From: Anabaena catenula FACHB-362
GTDB lineage: Bacteria > Cyanobacteriota > Cyanobacteriia > Cyanobacteriales > Nostocaceae
Length of the DNA stretch: 64,000 nt
Assembly: GCF_014698735.1 (NCBI RefSeq)
Contig: NZ_JACJTQ010000025.1
Coordinates: forward strand, 28,119-92,118
Direction: 5' to 3'
The notes under the pieces are model-generated. The model made no database searches. It saw only the letters and a program-made list of their open reading frames with translations, and was not told the DNA's origin. Shown here piece by piece: positions 44,401 to 52,714 of this stretch. Both the position numbers and the translations under genes were made by a program. Each line of letters starts with the position of its first letter. Position 1 is the stretch's first letter.

Positions 44401-46001
44401 CTGAAACTGTTCAGGAAATGGGAGCTAACTTATTTCCTATTATCTGTCATCCCGATGATCTAAATCGGGTCTATGAGGCGATACAACAGACTGGTGATCT
44501 GGAAGATAATGAGTTCATTGAAATAGAATATCGCGTTCGGGATGCTCAAAGTCAATGGCGTTGGCTTTATAGTCGAGATACGGTGTTTTCTAGAACTGCG
44601 GATGGTAGTGTCAGGCAAACTTTAGGAACATCCCAAGATATTACTAGACGCAAACAAGCCGAGTTAGAACTCAGGAAAAGTCGAGATTTCAAACAAGCTA
44701 TTTATAACGAATCTACCGATGCAATTTTTCTGGTTGATGTTCCCAATCCGTTAATTATCGATTGCAATAGCCGTGCTGTGGAGATGTTTGAAGTTGTTAA
44801 TAAGGAGGAACTGATTGGCACCCAAGGACAAAATTTACAAAAACAGCGATTTACTGATGATGAAATGGTAATGATTGTTGACGATGTAGCTAAATTAGGT
44901 TTTTGGAGTCGGGAAATAGAATATATCACTAAAAAAGGTAGGGAGTTCTGGGGCAATTTAGCAGTAAAACGCATTAATATAGCGGGTCAAAGTTTTGATT
45001 TGGTGCGAGTTACGGATATCAGTAAGCGCAAGAAAGCAGAATTAGCCTTACTTGAAAGCGAAAAGAAATTAAACGAGATTTCTGCATCTTCGCCAGGAGT
45101 AATTTATATTACGGTCAGGCGGTTAGACGGCTCTTGGTATTATGAATATATGAGTCGTGCATTTGAGGATATTCATGAAATTACTGTTGAACAGATACTT
45201 GAAAATCCTCGGCTCTGTTTTGAGCAGTTTCATCCTGATGATTGCGTTGGCTATGAGGAAGCAGTAGCTTACAGTTTGGAAACTATGTCTCCTTTTAACT
45301 ATGAGTGGCGGATTATCGCCCCTTCAGGAAAACTCAAGTGGATAAAAGCCCGATCTAGACCAGAACGGCGGAAAAATGGAGAAATTGCATATTATGGTGT
45401 TGTATTAGATGTGAGCGAACGCAAGGAAGCAGAATTAGCTTTGCAGCAAGCAGAATATAACCTGAGACTGGCAAATCAAGAACTGGAAAAGCTGGTAAAT
45501 CTTGATGGGTTGACGCAAATAGCTAATCGTCGCTGTTTTGACAATCGTTTAGAACAAGAATGGCAGCGACTATACCGAGAACAGCAACCTCTATCTTTAC
45601 TGTTATTTGATGTCGATTATTTTAAACGCTATAACGACTCCTACGGTCATCAAATGGGGGATGAGTGCCTGATTAAAATCGCGCAGGCTGTGCAGCAGGT
45701 GGTCTTCCGTCCAGCGGATTTGGTAGCTCGCTACGGTGGGGAAGAGTTTGTGGTTATTTTACCTAATACTGATATTAAAGGAGCGATCACAATTGCCCAA
45801 CGGATTCATGCTGCAATTAAAGATTTAGCAATTCCTCACCAAGCCTCTGAGGTAAGTGATACAGTCACCATTAGCCTTGGTATCGCAGTCTTGATACCTA
45901 CTTCTGAACTATCAGCATCCACCCTAGTCGAGCAAGCAGATCAGGCTCTCTACCTCGCCAAACAACAGGGACGTAATCAGTCCATGATATTCTCTTTCTA
46001 G
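41457..46001 (+). CDS. Membrane-bound multi-PAS diguanylate cyclase (Cache-HAMP-PAS x7-GGDEF)
   Basis: A 1514-residue receptor. It has TM1 at about 18-38, an extracytoplasmic Cache sensor at about 40-345, TM2 at about 351-373 and a HAMP at 373-425. About seven PAS/PAC units start near 426, 556, 681, 811, 938, 1071 and 1198; each PAC ends in a repeated (D/T)ISxRKxAE-like linker. The GGDEF domain covers about 1345-1510. The active-site loop is GGEEF (1427-1431), and the inhibitory I-site RPAD (R1418, D1421) lies exactly five residues before it. An active, product-inhibited c-di-GMP synthase is therefore expected. Units 3 and 7 are similar to each other (CFEQFHPDD / YFEQIHPDD), suggesting internal duplication. 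The ligand is unknown. Confidence 0.92.
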   Translation: MTYPSVNWFAQTFANLPLRTLLIVPFVLQTVGVVTLVGYFSYRSGEEAVEKLADQLMMEVSDRIELHLNSYLGKAQEINRTNVDAFESGILDLNDFNALGKYFYRQARSLNFTYINFGSKDGGFIGAGYGLGNKLDIGEIPISDLSKSRSYSVDNQGNRLKLAATLKNPQYNNAPWYLDAVKAGKPIWSSIYTWANVPDRICISASTPVYDAQKKLLGVLGIDLELSQISRFLKTLNSGRSGHILIMDQSGLMVASSEDESPAPIINGKATRLQALNSREPVIREVTQHLMQRFGSLKAISKPQSLRPDLEQKPFVRVTPYRDDYGLDWLVVTVIPESEFMEKIHANAHRTLLFCSLALVIAIGTGSLTAYWIAKPILRLSRASQAMAKGEWQEPLSEDIAIAELKVLATAFNQMSVQIKTAFQESESKFSTIFNTTPDPVWISTLAEGRCLNVNQSFCQFLGDFQENIIGKSCLDLGLWENIEDLQHFRQTLVNERSLLNFKVEIRTYSNQIKTVLISARVEWLDGQDCVIGVMRDVSDLYNELRLRKQAEETLLESEHRFRSLFENSPIAYQSLDEQGCFIDVNSQLCDLLGYTKSELIGRSFGELWTLKTQPYFIDAFEHLKCNKKARAELYLTRKDGGEIVVLLEGRVQQDPDGQFARTHCVLYDITERKYIEEALQYSQNLLQTLASNIPGTMYTLVQYSDKSFTFEYVSLGCRDLLELEPEEILANSGLYFEQIHPDDRAGYNEAVAFSAKNLEPFFYEWRIITPSGKLKWIQANSRPELQENGDVVWRGVLLNISKRKQAEEALQKSEAMLLEAQQVAHIGNWDYEVITGKITWSTELFQIVGHDQTLGEPTYEENLRLYHPEDAERLHQAVERALSTGESYQLELRVVNVDGSFRYTEGRGRAELNAQGQVIRLFGTTQDITERKQVEDKLRESQHFIEKITELTPNLLYIYDHIEQRNVYMNRSVAEILGYSTETVQEMGANLFPIICHPDDLNRVYEAIQQTGDLEDNEFIEIEYRVRDAQSQWRWLYSRDTVFSRTADGSVRQTLGTSQDITRRKQAELELRKSRDFKQAIYNESTDAIFLVDVPNPLIIDCNSRAVEMFEVVNKEELIGTQGQNLQKQRFTDDEMVMIVDDVAKLGFWSREIEYITKKGREFWGNLAVKRINIAGQSFDLVRVTDISKRKKAELALLESEKKLNEISASSPGVIYITVRRLDGSWYYEYMSRAFEDIHEITVEQILENPRLCFEQFHPDDCVGYEEAVAYSLETMSPFNYEWRIIAPSGKLKWIKARSRPERRKNGEIAYYGVVLDVSERKEAELALQQAEYNLRLANQELEKLVNLDGLTQIANRRCFDNRLEQEWQRLYREQQPLSLLLFDVDYFKRYNDSYGHQMGDECLIKIAQAVQQVVFRPADLVARYGGEEFVVILPNTDIKGAITIAQRIHAAIKDLAIPHQASEVSDTVTISLGIAVLIPTSELSASTLVEQADQALYLAKQQGRNQSMIFSF

Positions 46002-46003
46002 AA

Positions 46004-46124
46004 CAATACCTTTGCCATTTTTTTGTAGGTTGGGTTTAGGCACGAAACCCAACGCATTTGTTGGGTTTTGCTACGCTCAACCCAACCTACGAATCAAGGC
46101 TTTTTCAATTTGGCAAAGGTATTG
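46004..46124. repeat. 121-bp MITE-like palindromic element
   Basis: The ends are perfect 14-bp inverted repeats, CAATACCTTTGCCA (46004-46017) and TGGCAAAGGTATTG (46111-46124). Inside is a second inverted pair, GTAGGTTGGGTT / AACCCAACCTAC. It starts two bases after the stop codon of the diguanylate cyclase gene, so it may double as its terminator. There is no open frame. Confidence 0.85.
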
Positions 46125-46195
46125 TAGGAGTAAGATTAATGGTTTAGCAACCAGGAGTTTTTTAATTTTTAATTTTTAATTTTTAATTTTGTACT

Positions 46196-46678
46196 ATGCA
46201 TCTACCTTCTTTTCTCTGGTTGTGGAAAATCGCCGCATGGTCTATGGGGTTGTCGTTGCTGGCATATTTATTTTTAGCAATTACTGGTATTTGGATGTTT
46301 AGGGTGAGAACTACTGGAGAGCCACCTTTGGGGGTTTTACTACCGTGGAATCGTGGTGAAGTGCGTTACCGAAGGTTAGCTCTGCTATCGCTCCACTATA
46401 TCATCGGCATGACTATGGTTAGCTTAGTCCTGCTACTTCTAGTCGTTGGTATTGTTGGCACTTTCGGACACTTTGGTTCATTGGGTCACTCATCACACTT
46501 AATTGCTGGATTAATGGTGGTAGCATTAGTCCTAGGATCGGCTTTTAGTGCAACTCAAATCAGTCCCAGAAAACCTTGGGCTAGACCTTTACACATTGGT
46601 TTAAATATCGTCTTATTTACCGGGTTTACTTGGGTGTCTTTAACTGGCTGGACTGTCGTACAAAAGTATTTACCTTGA
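46196..46678 (+). CDS. Four-helix membrane protein, possibly DUF4079 family
   Basis: A 160-residue protein with four hydrophobic segments (about 8-33, 60-88, 97-117 and 132-155). A histidine lies in helix 2 (LSLHYIIGM), several lie between helices 2 and 3 (FGHFGSLGHSSHLIAG), and another is in RPLHIGLNI before helix 4. The layout recalls small cytochrome b561/DUF4079-like proteins of cyanobacteria, so heme binding is conceivable but not shown. It precedes another membrane-protein gene by about 90 bases on the same strand. Confidence 0.6.
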   Translation: MHLPSFLWLWKIAAWSMGLSLLAYLFLAITGIWMFRVRTTGEPPLGVLLPWNRGEVRYRRLALLSLHYIIGMTMVSLVLLLLVVGIVGTFGHFGSLGHSSHLIAGLMVVALVLGSAFSATQISPRKPWARPLHIGLNIVLFTGFTWVSLTGWTVVQKYLP

Positions 46679-46766
46679 ACAGGTGACAGGTAACAGGTAA
46701 CAAGAAAAATAAGTCATCGTTAAAATAAAAAGAAGAAGAGCTTTTGACTAGAACTGTGATTTAGCC

Positions 46767-47315
46767 GTGACAACAACATCAACTTCTGTTTTCCGTCTGT
46801 CTCCTTTGATTAGAATCACCCTATTGAGTCTATATCTAGCACTCACAGTCCCTTTACCTTTTTTAGCCCAAGCAACAGATGCACCTACACCACCAGAATT
46901 ATTGTGGGTAGGAATCATGATTGGTTTTGTGGGACTTTATGCGGTATTAACTGAAAGAGTCATAGTAGATGACCAGGGAATTCAAGTGACTTACCCCATT
47001 TGGGTTCCGCGCTTCTTTCGCAAAGGTTGGTCTTTACCTTGGTTAGATATTAAACAGTTAAAACCCCGCACAACTGGTCAAGGAGGTATAGTTTATTATT
47101 TCCTCAGCCAAGATGGAAAAGCTTATTTACTACCAATGCGTGTGGCTGGATTTGCCCGTTTGGTAAATATTGTCCAAACTAAAACAGGCATTGACACTAC
47201 AGATGTCCGTCCTCTAGCACAACCTTGGATGTATCTAATTTTATTTTGTTTTACCCTCCTGCTGTTATTAGTAGATGCTTGGACTATTAATACAGCCATT
47301 CTTGGTAATTGGTAA
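46767..47315 (+). CDS. Membrane protein with PH-like loop, function unknown
   Basis: A 182-residue protein with a GTG start. It has hydrophobic segments at about 13-34, 45-63 and 154-176. Between them lies a soluble stretch (ERVIVDDQGIQVTYPIWVPR, LPWLDIKQLKPRTTG, YLLPMRVAGFARLVNIVQT) that resembles the PH-like/YdbT-type domain of small membrane proteins. The last codons (GNW and stop) are formed by the first GGTAATT heptamers of the downstream tandem array, so the native C-terminus may have been altered by the repeat. Function unknown. Confidence 0.65.
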   Translation: MTTTSTSVFRLSPLIRITLLSLYLALTVPLPFLAQATDAPTPPELLWVGIMIGFVGLYAVLTERVIVDDQGIQVTYPIWVPRFFRKGWSLPWLDIKQLKPRTTGQGGIVYYFLSQDGKAYLLPMRVAGFARLVNIVQTKTGIDTTDVRPLAQPWMYLILFCFTLLLLLVDAWTINTAILGNW

Positions 47316-47359
47316 TTGGTAATTGGTAATTGGTAATTGGTAATTGGTAATTGGTAATT
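47304..47359. repeat. Eight perfect GGTAATT heptamers (STRR)
   Basis: Eight head-to-tail copies of the 7-bp unit run without error. The first unit overlaps the 3-prime end of the preceding membrane-protein gene and provides its stop codon. Confidence 0.95.
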
Positions 47360-47360
47360 G

Positions 47361-47422
47361 GTGTTGGCGGTAGCCTGCCGTATGACTCCTACGTCGTCAC
47401 GCAAGCTATAGGCATATGGTGA
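47361..47422. repeat. Dispersed 62-bp repeat, copy A
   Basis: It contains CCTGCCGTATGACTCC and GTCGTCACGCAAGCTATAGG. The same sequence recurs at 49668-49729 with about four differences. Related fragments are at 6581-6602 and 31004-31030 (inverse). GGTGATT heptamers and a block of repeated CGCGTAAGAGCGT words follow up to 47590; no gene lies in this spacer. Confidence 0.8.
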
Positions 47423-47614
47423 TTGGTGATTGGTGATTAAGTTATTCTTAATTTTCTCCGCGTCTCCGTGTCCCCGCGTAAGAGCGTCAGCCCTCTCCAT
47501 CTCCGCGTCCCCGCGTAAGAGCGTCCCCGCGTAAGAGCGTCAGCCCTCTCCATCACCCCATCTGCTCATCACCCCATCCCCGCGTCCCCCCTAATTAGAG
47601 GAGATGAAATAGCT

Positions 47615-48109
47615 ATGAACTTATATTTATTCCGTCATGGTATTGCTGAAGAACATCAACCAGGGCTAAAAGATGAAGAACGCCAACTCACCAAAGAAGG
47701 ACGACAAAAAACAAAGAAAGTAGCCCAGCAATTAGTAAAACTAGATTTACATTTTGATTTAATCCTCACCAGTCCCCTAGTCCGCGCTCACCAAACAGCA
47801 GAAATACTCATTGAGGCTGGACTCAGTTCTCAGTTAGAAATATCTGACCATCTTACCCCAGAAGGTAACATCAACAATTGGCTAACAGACTGGCTAGAAC
47901 CCAGGAATTATGATGATAAAACCCAGTTGGTGCTAGTGGGACATGAACCTTGTTTGAGCAATTGGGCAGAAATTCTGCTTTGGGGAGAAGCCAAAGGCAG
48001 CCTCGTCCTTAAAAAAGCAGGTATGATTGGGATAAAACTACCAGAAACTGGATCTCCTCTGGGTTGTAGTCAAATGTTCTGGTTGACACCACCCAAGTAC
48101 CTGCCATAA
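47615..48109 (+). CDS. sixA: SixA-type phosphohistidine phosphatase
   Basis: A 164-residue histidine-phosphatase-superfamily protein. The catalytic RHG is R7-H8-G9 in MNLYLFRHGIAEE, and the second His is in LVLVGHEPCLS. SPLVRAHQTAEIL and the short length match SixA rather than phosphoglycerate mutase. In E. coli SixA dephosphorylates histidine phosphotransfer proteins; the cyanobacterial target is not known. GAGGAG lies about 13 bases before the start. Confidence 0.9.
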   Translation: MNLYLFRHGIAEEHQPGLKDEERQLTKEGRQKTKKVAQQLVKLDLHFDLILTSPLVRAHQTAEILIEAGLSSQLEISDHLTPEGNINNWLTDWLEPRNYDDKTQLVLVGHEPCLSNWAEILLWGEAKGSLVLKKAGMIGIKLPETGSPLGCSQMFWLTPPKYLP

Positions 48110-48222
48110 CAGTTTTTCGACCTTTCTCATAGAATGGTTCGTAGTTCCGACAACTGTTATGGTGAAAACAATCTCTGGTAAGTTAGCGTGATCAGATATT
48201 TCACAAAGCAAATGGTGTTGCC

Positions 48223-49359
48223 ATGACGGTGTGCGAATACAAGCCTGGTTTAGAAGGCATTCCCGCAGCCCAATCGAGTATCAGTTATGTAGATGGGCAA
48301 AAGGGAATACTAGAATATCGTGGCATTCGGATTGAGGAATTAGCAGAAAAAAGTACGTTCCTAGAAACTGCTTATCTCTTAATCTGGGGTGAATTGCCAA
48401 ACAATGAAGAATTGGAAGCGTTTGAGCATGAAATTCGCTACCACAGACGGATAAAATATCGCATTCGGGACATGATGAAATGCTTTCCCGAAAGCGGACA
48501 CCCAATGGATGCGCTGCAAGCCTCTGCCGCTGCATTGGGTTTATTTTATTCGCGCCGTGACTTACATAATCCTGTCTATATTCGGGATGCTGTAGTGCGC
48601 TTAGTGGCGACTATTCCTACGATGGTAGCGGCATTTCAGTTGATGCGACAAGGTAATGACCCTATCAAGCCACGGGATGATTTGGACTATTCTGGCAACT
48701 TCTTGTATATGCTGAATGAGAAGGAACCAGATCCTTTAGCAGCGAAAATTTTTGACATCTGCTTGATACTTCATGTCGAGCATACAATGAATGCTTCTAC
48801 CTTTAGTGCTAGGGTGACAGCTTCTACATTGACTGACCCCTACGCCGTAGTTGCTAGTGCAGTGGGAACCTTGGGCGGACCGCTGCATGGTGGCGCGAAT
48901 GAAGAAGTAATTCAGATGTTGGAAGAAATTGGTTCTGTAGATAATGTTCGCCCTTATGTAGATGATCTTCTACAACGCAAAGCGAAGATTATGGGTTTTG
49001 GGCATCGTGTCTACAAAGTAAAAGACCCAAGAGCCACAATTTTACAAACCTTGGCGGAGCAGCTGTTCGAGAAGTTTGGCTACGACAAGTATTATGAAAT
49101 TGCCCAAGAAATGGAAAGGGTAGTTGCCGAAAAACTAAGTGGCAAAGGGATTTATCCCAATGTTGACTTTTATTCGGGTTTGGTGTACAGGAAAATGGGA
49201 ATTCCTACAGACTTGTTTACACCAATTTTTGCGATCGCTCGTGTGGCTGGTTGGTTAGCCCATTGGAAAGAACAACTCGCAGAAAACCGGATTTTCCGTC
49301 CTACCCAAGTTTACAACGGTCGCCACGAAGTTCCTTACCTTCCCATCGACCAACGTTAA
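48223..49359 (+). CDS. gltA: Citrate synthase
   Basis: A 378-residue type II-like citrate synthase that condenses oxaloacetate and acetyl-CoA. Catalytic landmarks are GGPLHGGANEEV (first His), MGFGHRVYK (second His) and YPNVDFYSGLVY (Asp). The start is MTVCEYKPGLEGIPAAQSSI with DGQKGILEYRGI typical of the family. A 2-methylcitrate synthase cannot be fully excluded by sequence, but no prp genes are nearby. It lies upstream of the ndh cluster, separated by a 728-base repeat-rich spacer. Confidence 0.95.
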   Translation: MTVCEYKPGLEGIPAAQSSISYVDGQKGILEYRGIRIEELAEKSTFLETAYLLIWGELPNNEELEAFEHEIRYHRRIKYRIRDMMKCFPESGHPMDALQASAAALGLFYSRRDLHNPVYIRDAVVRLVATIPTMVAAFQLMRQGNDPIKPRDDLDYSGNFLYMLNEKEPDPLAAKIFDICLILHVEHTMNASTFSARVTASTLTDPYAVVASAVGTLGGPLHGGANEEVIQMLEEIGSVDNVRPYVDDLLQRKAKIMGFGHRVYKVKDPRATILQTLAEQLFEKFGYDKYYEIAQEMERVVAEKLSGKGIYPNVDFYSGLVYRKMGIPTDLFTPIFAIARVAGWLAHWKEQLAENRIFRPTQVYNGRHEVPYLPIDQR

Positions 49360-49484
49360 CTAAGTAATCAATTTTAGATTTTAGATGTTGGATTCATGCC
49401 AATAGATGGACAGATTAATAACTGTCATCTGTAATCGAGAATCTGAAATTGGCATTTTCATCACAGCCGACAGTACTGGCAGAT

Positions 49485-49590
49485 GATATCATGTCGGTTT
49501 TAAGACTTATCATTAAGAAACCGCACGGTGACACGGTGACGTGGTGACGTGGAGAGTTTTTTTGATAGGCAATTAGCCAGACTTGATATC
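49485..49590. repeat. MITE-like element, copy 3 (longest)
   Basis: 106 bp from GATATCATGTCGGTTT to AATTAGCCAGACTTGATATC. It shares the termini, the GAAACCGCACGG block and the GGAGAGTTTTTTTGAT block with 14711-14800. The middle is expanded by short ACGTGGTG-like direct repeats. Confidence 0.85.
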
Positions 49591-49667
49591 ACACAATTTA
49601 GACAGAATTGAAAACCGTTGCCCATCTGGAAGCGGCCAATTTATTTTGTCTGTAGCATTGGGCATTG

Positions 49668-49729
49668 GTGTTGGACGTAACCTGCCGTATGACTCCTATG
49701 TCGTCACGCAAGCTATAGGCATATGGTGA
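49668..49729. repeat. Dispersed 62-bp repeat, copy B
   Basis: Same sequence as 47361-47422 apart from about four substitutions, in the same orientation, 2.3 kb away. The two copies bracket sixA and gltA. Confidence 0.8.
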
Positions 49730-50087
49730 CAGGGAATAGGGAGCAGGGGGCAGGGAGCAGGGAGCAGGGGGCAGGAATAATAAAGATCAATACTCTCCCA
49801 ATCTCCGCGTCCCCTCATCTCCCCGTGTCCCCACCTCCCCAGTTGCGAGTATTAGCCAATTTCAATCCCAACCATAAGTAGAAGTTGTCATCTTGGTTCA
49901 GGAGCCTCAAACCATCCAAGGATATACTAAACATGGGAATTGGCAACAAATCTACAATCAGACATCATCTCGAAGGATAAAAGATGAAGGCTGAAGAATA
50001 GAGTATGAAGATTGAAAAATCTTATTTCAGACTTTGCTTCGCAACGCTAACGCGAACAGACTTCAGTTGACTTAAAGAGTAGTAAAC

Positions 50088-51206
50088 ATGAATGCAGGAA
50101 TTGACCTCCAAGGAACTTTTATACAATCCGTCAAGGATTTAGGAATACCACCAGGGGCAGCCAAAGCGATTTGGATGCCATTACCAATGATATTGATGCT
50201 GATTGGTGCAACAGTGGGAGTACTGGTTGCCACCTGGCTAGAGCGAAAAATTTCTGCTGCTGCACAGCAACGGATTGGACCGGAATATCAAGGGCCTTTT
50301 GGGTTACTAGTGCCTGTAGCGGATGGTCTGAAGCTAATCTTTAAAGAAGATATAGTCCCAGCCCAAGCAGACCGCTGGTTGTTTACCCTCGGACCTGTGA
50401 TTGTAGTAATTCCGGTATTTTTGTCATTTTTGATTGTTCCCTTTGGGGAAAATATCGTCATTACCAACGTGGGAATGGGGGTTTTCTTGTGGATTGCTTT
50501 ATCTAGCATTCAGCCCATTGGATTATTGATGGCTGGCTACGCATCTAATAATAAATACGCCCTCTTAGGGGGTTTGCGGGCAGCAGCACAGTCAATTAGT
50601 TATGAAATTCCCTTGGCGCTGAGTGTACTAGCGATCGCTATGATGTCTAACAGCCTCAGCACTGTTGATATTGTGAATCAGCAATCTAATTTTGGCATTT
50701 TCGGCTGGAATATTTGGCGACAACCACTTGGTTTCATCATTTTTTGGATAGCTGCCCTGGCTGAATGCGAACGCCTACCCTTTGACTTACCCGAAGCAGA
50801 AGAAGAACTAGTAGCAGGATATCAGACTGAATATTCCGGGATGAAATTCGGTCTATTTTATCTAGGTTCTTACATTAACTTGATACTTTCTTCCCTCCTC
50901 GTAGCAATTTTGTATCTAGGCGGTTGGCATTTTCCCATTCCCATCAGCCTCATAGGTAGTTTGCTGGGAGTCAGTGAAACAGACCCTGTACTCCAGGTAG
51001 TGACTGCCTCTTTAGGTATCACTATGACCGTACTCAAAGCCTATTTGCTCGTCTTTCTTGCCATCCTCATCCGCTGGACAGTTCCACGGGTACGGATTGA
51101 CCAATTGTTAGATTTAGGCTGGAAGTTCTTGTTACCAGTCGGTTTGGTTAATCTTTTATTAACCGCCGCACTGAAATTAGCTTTTCCCGTCGCCTTTGGC
51201 GGCTAA
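50088..51206 (+). CDS. ndhA: NADPH/ferredoxin-plastoquinone oxidoreductase subunit 1 (NdhA)
   Basis: A 372-residue, about eight-helix membrane subunit (NuoH type) at the quinone-site interface of thylakoid NDH-1, used in respiration and cyclic electron flow. Family signatures include [24 protein letters not shown] sequence at residues 45-66, [40 protein letters not shown] and the [20 protein letters not shown] loop with conserved carboxylates. It heads the ndhA-I-G-E operon, the standard cyanobacterial order. Confidence 0.98.
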   Translation: MNAGIDLQGTFIQSVKDLGIPPGAAKAIWMPLPMILMLIGATVGVLVATWLERKISAAAQQRIGPEYQGPFGLLVPVADGLKLIFKEDIVPAQADRWLFTLGPVIVVIPVFLSFLIVPFGENIVITNVGMGVFLWIALSSIQPIGLLMAGYASNNKYALLGGLRAAAQSISYEIPLALSVLAIAMMSNSLSTVDIVNQQSNFGIFGWNIWRQPLGFIIFWIAALAECERLPFDLPEAEEELVAGYQTEYSGMKFGLFYLGSYINLILSSLLVAILYLGGWHFPIPISLIGSLLGVSETDPVLQVVTASLGITMTVLKAYLLVFLAILIRWTVPRVRIDQLLDLGWKFLLPVGLVNLLLTAALKLAFPVAFGG

Positions 51207-51290
51207 AGCAATTTTTAGATTTTAGATTTTAGATTTTAGATTGAATCTGAAATCTAAAATCCAAAATTCAAAATCCAAAATCCAAAAGAG
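51206..51290. repeat. TTTTAGA heptamers and an inverse array
   Basis: TTTTAGA repeats (51217-51242) face an ATCTAAAATCCAAAA-type array (51247-51286), so the ndhA-ndhI spacer can form a long AT hairpin. Same heptamer type as at 20851-20895. Confidence 0.7.
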
Positions 51291-51304
51291 AGGAGACACA
51301 AACA

Positions 51305-51886
51305 ATGCTCAAGTTTCTGAAACAAGTTGGTGATTACGCCAAAGAAGCAGTACAATCTGCTCGTTACATTGGTCAGGGGCTATCTGTGACCTTTGACCAC
51401 ATGCAGCGTCGTCCAATTACCGTACAGTATCCCTACGAAAAATTGATTCCTGGTGAACGGTTTCGGGGTAGGATTCACTACGAATTTGACAAGTGCATCG
51501 CCTGCGAAGTGTGCGTTCGTGTTTGTCCCATCAACCTACCTGTAGTTGATTGGGAATTTGACAAAGCCAGCAAGAAGAAAAAGCTCAATCACTACAGCAT
51601 CGACTTTGGAGTTTGTATCTTCTGCGGTAACTGTGTAGAATACTGCCCAACTAACTGTTTATCCATGACAGAAGAATATGAACTTTCTACTTATGATCGC
51701 CACGAATTAAACTATGACAGCGTAGCATTAGGACGACTGCCTTACAAAGTTACAGATGATCCAATGGTGACACCACTGCGCGAACTGGTTTACTTACCCA
51801 AAGGCGTTCTCGAACCCCACGGTGTACCCGCAGATGCCCCCCGTGCTGGTTCCCGTCCAGAAGACCTAGTAGAAACAGAAAAATAA
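51305..51886 (+). CDS. ndhI: NDH-1 subunit I, two 4Fe-4S clusters
   Basis: A 193-residue peripheral subunit that passes electrons toward plastoquinone. It holds two ferredoxin-type motifs, [20 protein letters not shown] (about residues 64-83) and [18 protein letters not shown] (about 105-122), each CxxCxxCxxxCP. A GAGAGGAG ribosome-binding site precedes the start. The variable C-terminal tail ([20 protein letters not shown]) is typical of cyanobacteria. Confidence 0.98.
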   Translation: MLKFLKQVGDYAKEAVQSARYIGQGLSVTFDHMQRRPITVQYPYEKLIPGERFRGRIHYEFDKCIACEVCVRVCPINLPVVDWEFDKASKKKKLNHYSIDFGVCIFCGNCVEYCPTNCLSMTEEYELSTYDRHELNYDSVALGRLPYKVTDDPMVTPLRELVYLPKGVLEPHGVPADAPRAGSRPEDLVETEK

Positions 51887-51978
51887 ATGTGACTAGTCAT
51901 TTGTCTATTTTTCAAATCAGACCAATGACGGATGACTGATGACCAATTACCAATGACTAATGACTAAGGACTAAAACA

Positions 51979-52596
51979 GTGAATCTAGCGGAAGGAGTAC
52001 AGGTTGTTTCATTTGGCATACTGGCTGTGATGATGCTTGGGGCAGCACTAGGTGTAGTGCTGTTTTCTAACATTGTCTATTCTGCCTTTTTGCTGGGAGG
52101 TGTATTCATCAGTATGTCAGGACTGTATCTGTTGCTAAATGGTGATTTTGTAGCAGCAGCACAAATTCTGATTTATGTTGGTGCAATTAACGTGTTGATT
52201 TTGTTTGCCATTATGTTGGTGAACAAGCGACAGGATTTTTCACCCTTGCCGAGTGCGGGCTTGCGGAAAATACTCACAGGTGTGGTAAGTATAGGACTAT
52301 TTGCCTTGTTGAGTACGATGGTATTGGCAACTCCCTGGGCTTATACCACTTCTCCTGTGGCTGGTGAAAGTTCTATAGTTTTGATTGGTGAACATTTCTT
52401 CACCGACTTTTTGCTGCCTTTTGAATTGGCTTCTATTTTGTTGCTAATGGCAATGGTAGGGGCAATTATTTTGGCACGTCGGGAATATTTACCAGACGAA
52501 TCAGACTCTTCTCAACTACAACAATCTATCTTAACTTTGCCAGAACGCCCCAGAGAACTAGTATCAACCAGTAGCAATGCTGGAACTGAGGACTAG
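51979..52596 (+). CDS. ndhG: NDH-1 subunit 6 (NdhG)
   Basis: A 205-residue, five-helix membrane subunit (NuoJ type) of the proton-pumping arm. It shows the family stretches [40 protein letters not shown] and [20 protein letters not shown]. The start is GTG with AAGGA eight bases upstream. The spacer to ndhI contains TGACTAA-type heptamers. It overlaps an N-terminally extended frame of ndhE, but not the correct ndhE. Confidence 0.97.
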   Translation: MNLAEGVQVVSFGILAVMMLGAALGVVLFSNIVYSAFLLGGVFISMSGLYLLLNGDFVAAAQILIYVGAINVLILFAIMLVNKRQDFSPLPSAGLRKILTGVVSIGLFALLSTMVLATPWAYTTSPVAGESSIVLIGEHFFTDFLLPFELASILLLMAMVGAIILARREYLPDESDSSQLQQSILTLPERPRELVSTSSNAGTED

Positions 52597-52714
52597 GGAT
52601 TGGGGAAATGAGAACAGGAAAGTAACGAGTGATGAGTGGAAATCTGAGTCAACCACTCGGTACTCGGTACTCGGTACTCAGTACTCAACTGCCTCCAATT
52701 ACCAATTACCAATC

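Larger units (their letters stand above)
49360..50087. other. Repeat-filled spacer between gltA and ndhA
   Basis: The interval holds MITE-like copy 3 (49485-49590), the 62-bp repeat copy B (49668-49729), a purine-rich GGGAGCAGGGGGCAG array (about 49732-49776), CTCCCC-type low complexity and GCTTCGCAACGCTAACGCG (50036-50054, also at 35134). No gene is supportable. Confidence 0.7.

Noticed and set aside
47420..47600. Repeated CGCGTAAGAGCGT and CCCTCTCCAT words, considered as a CRISPR-like array
   Set aside because: Unit lengths and spacers are irregular, spacers are themselves repeats, and no cas gene is in the window.
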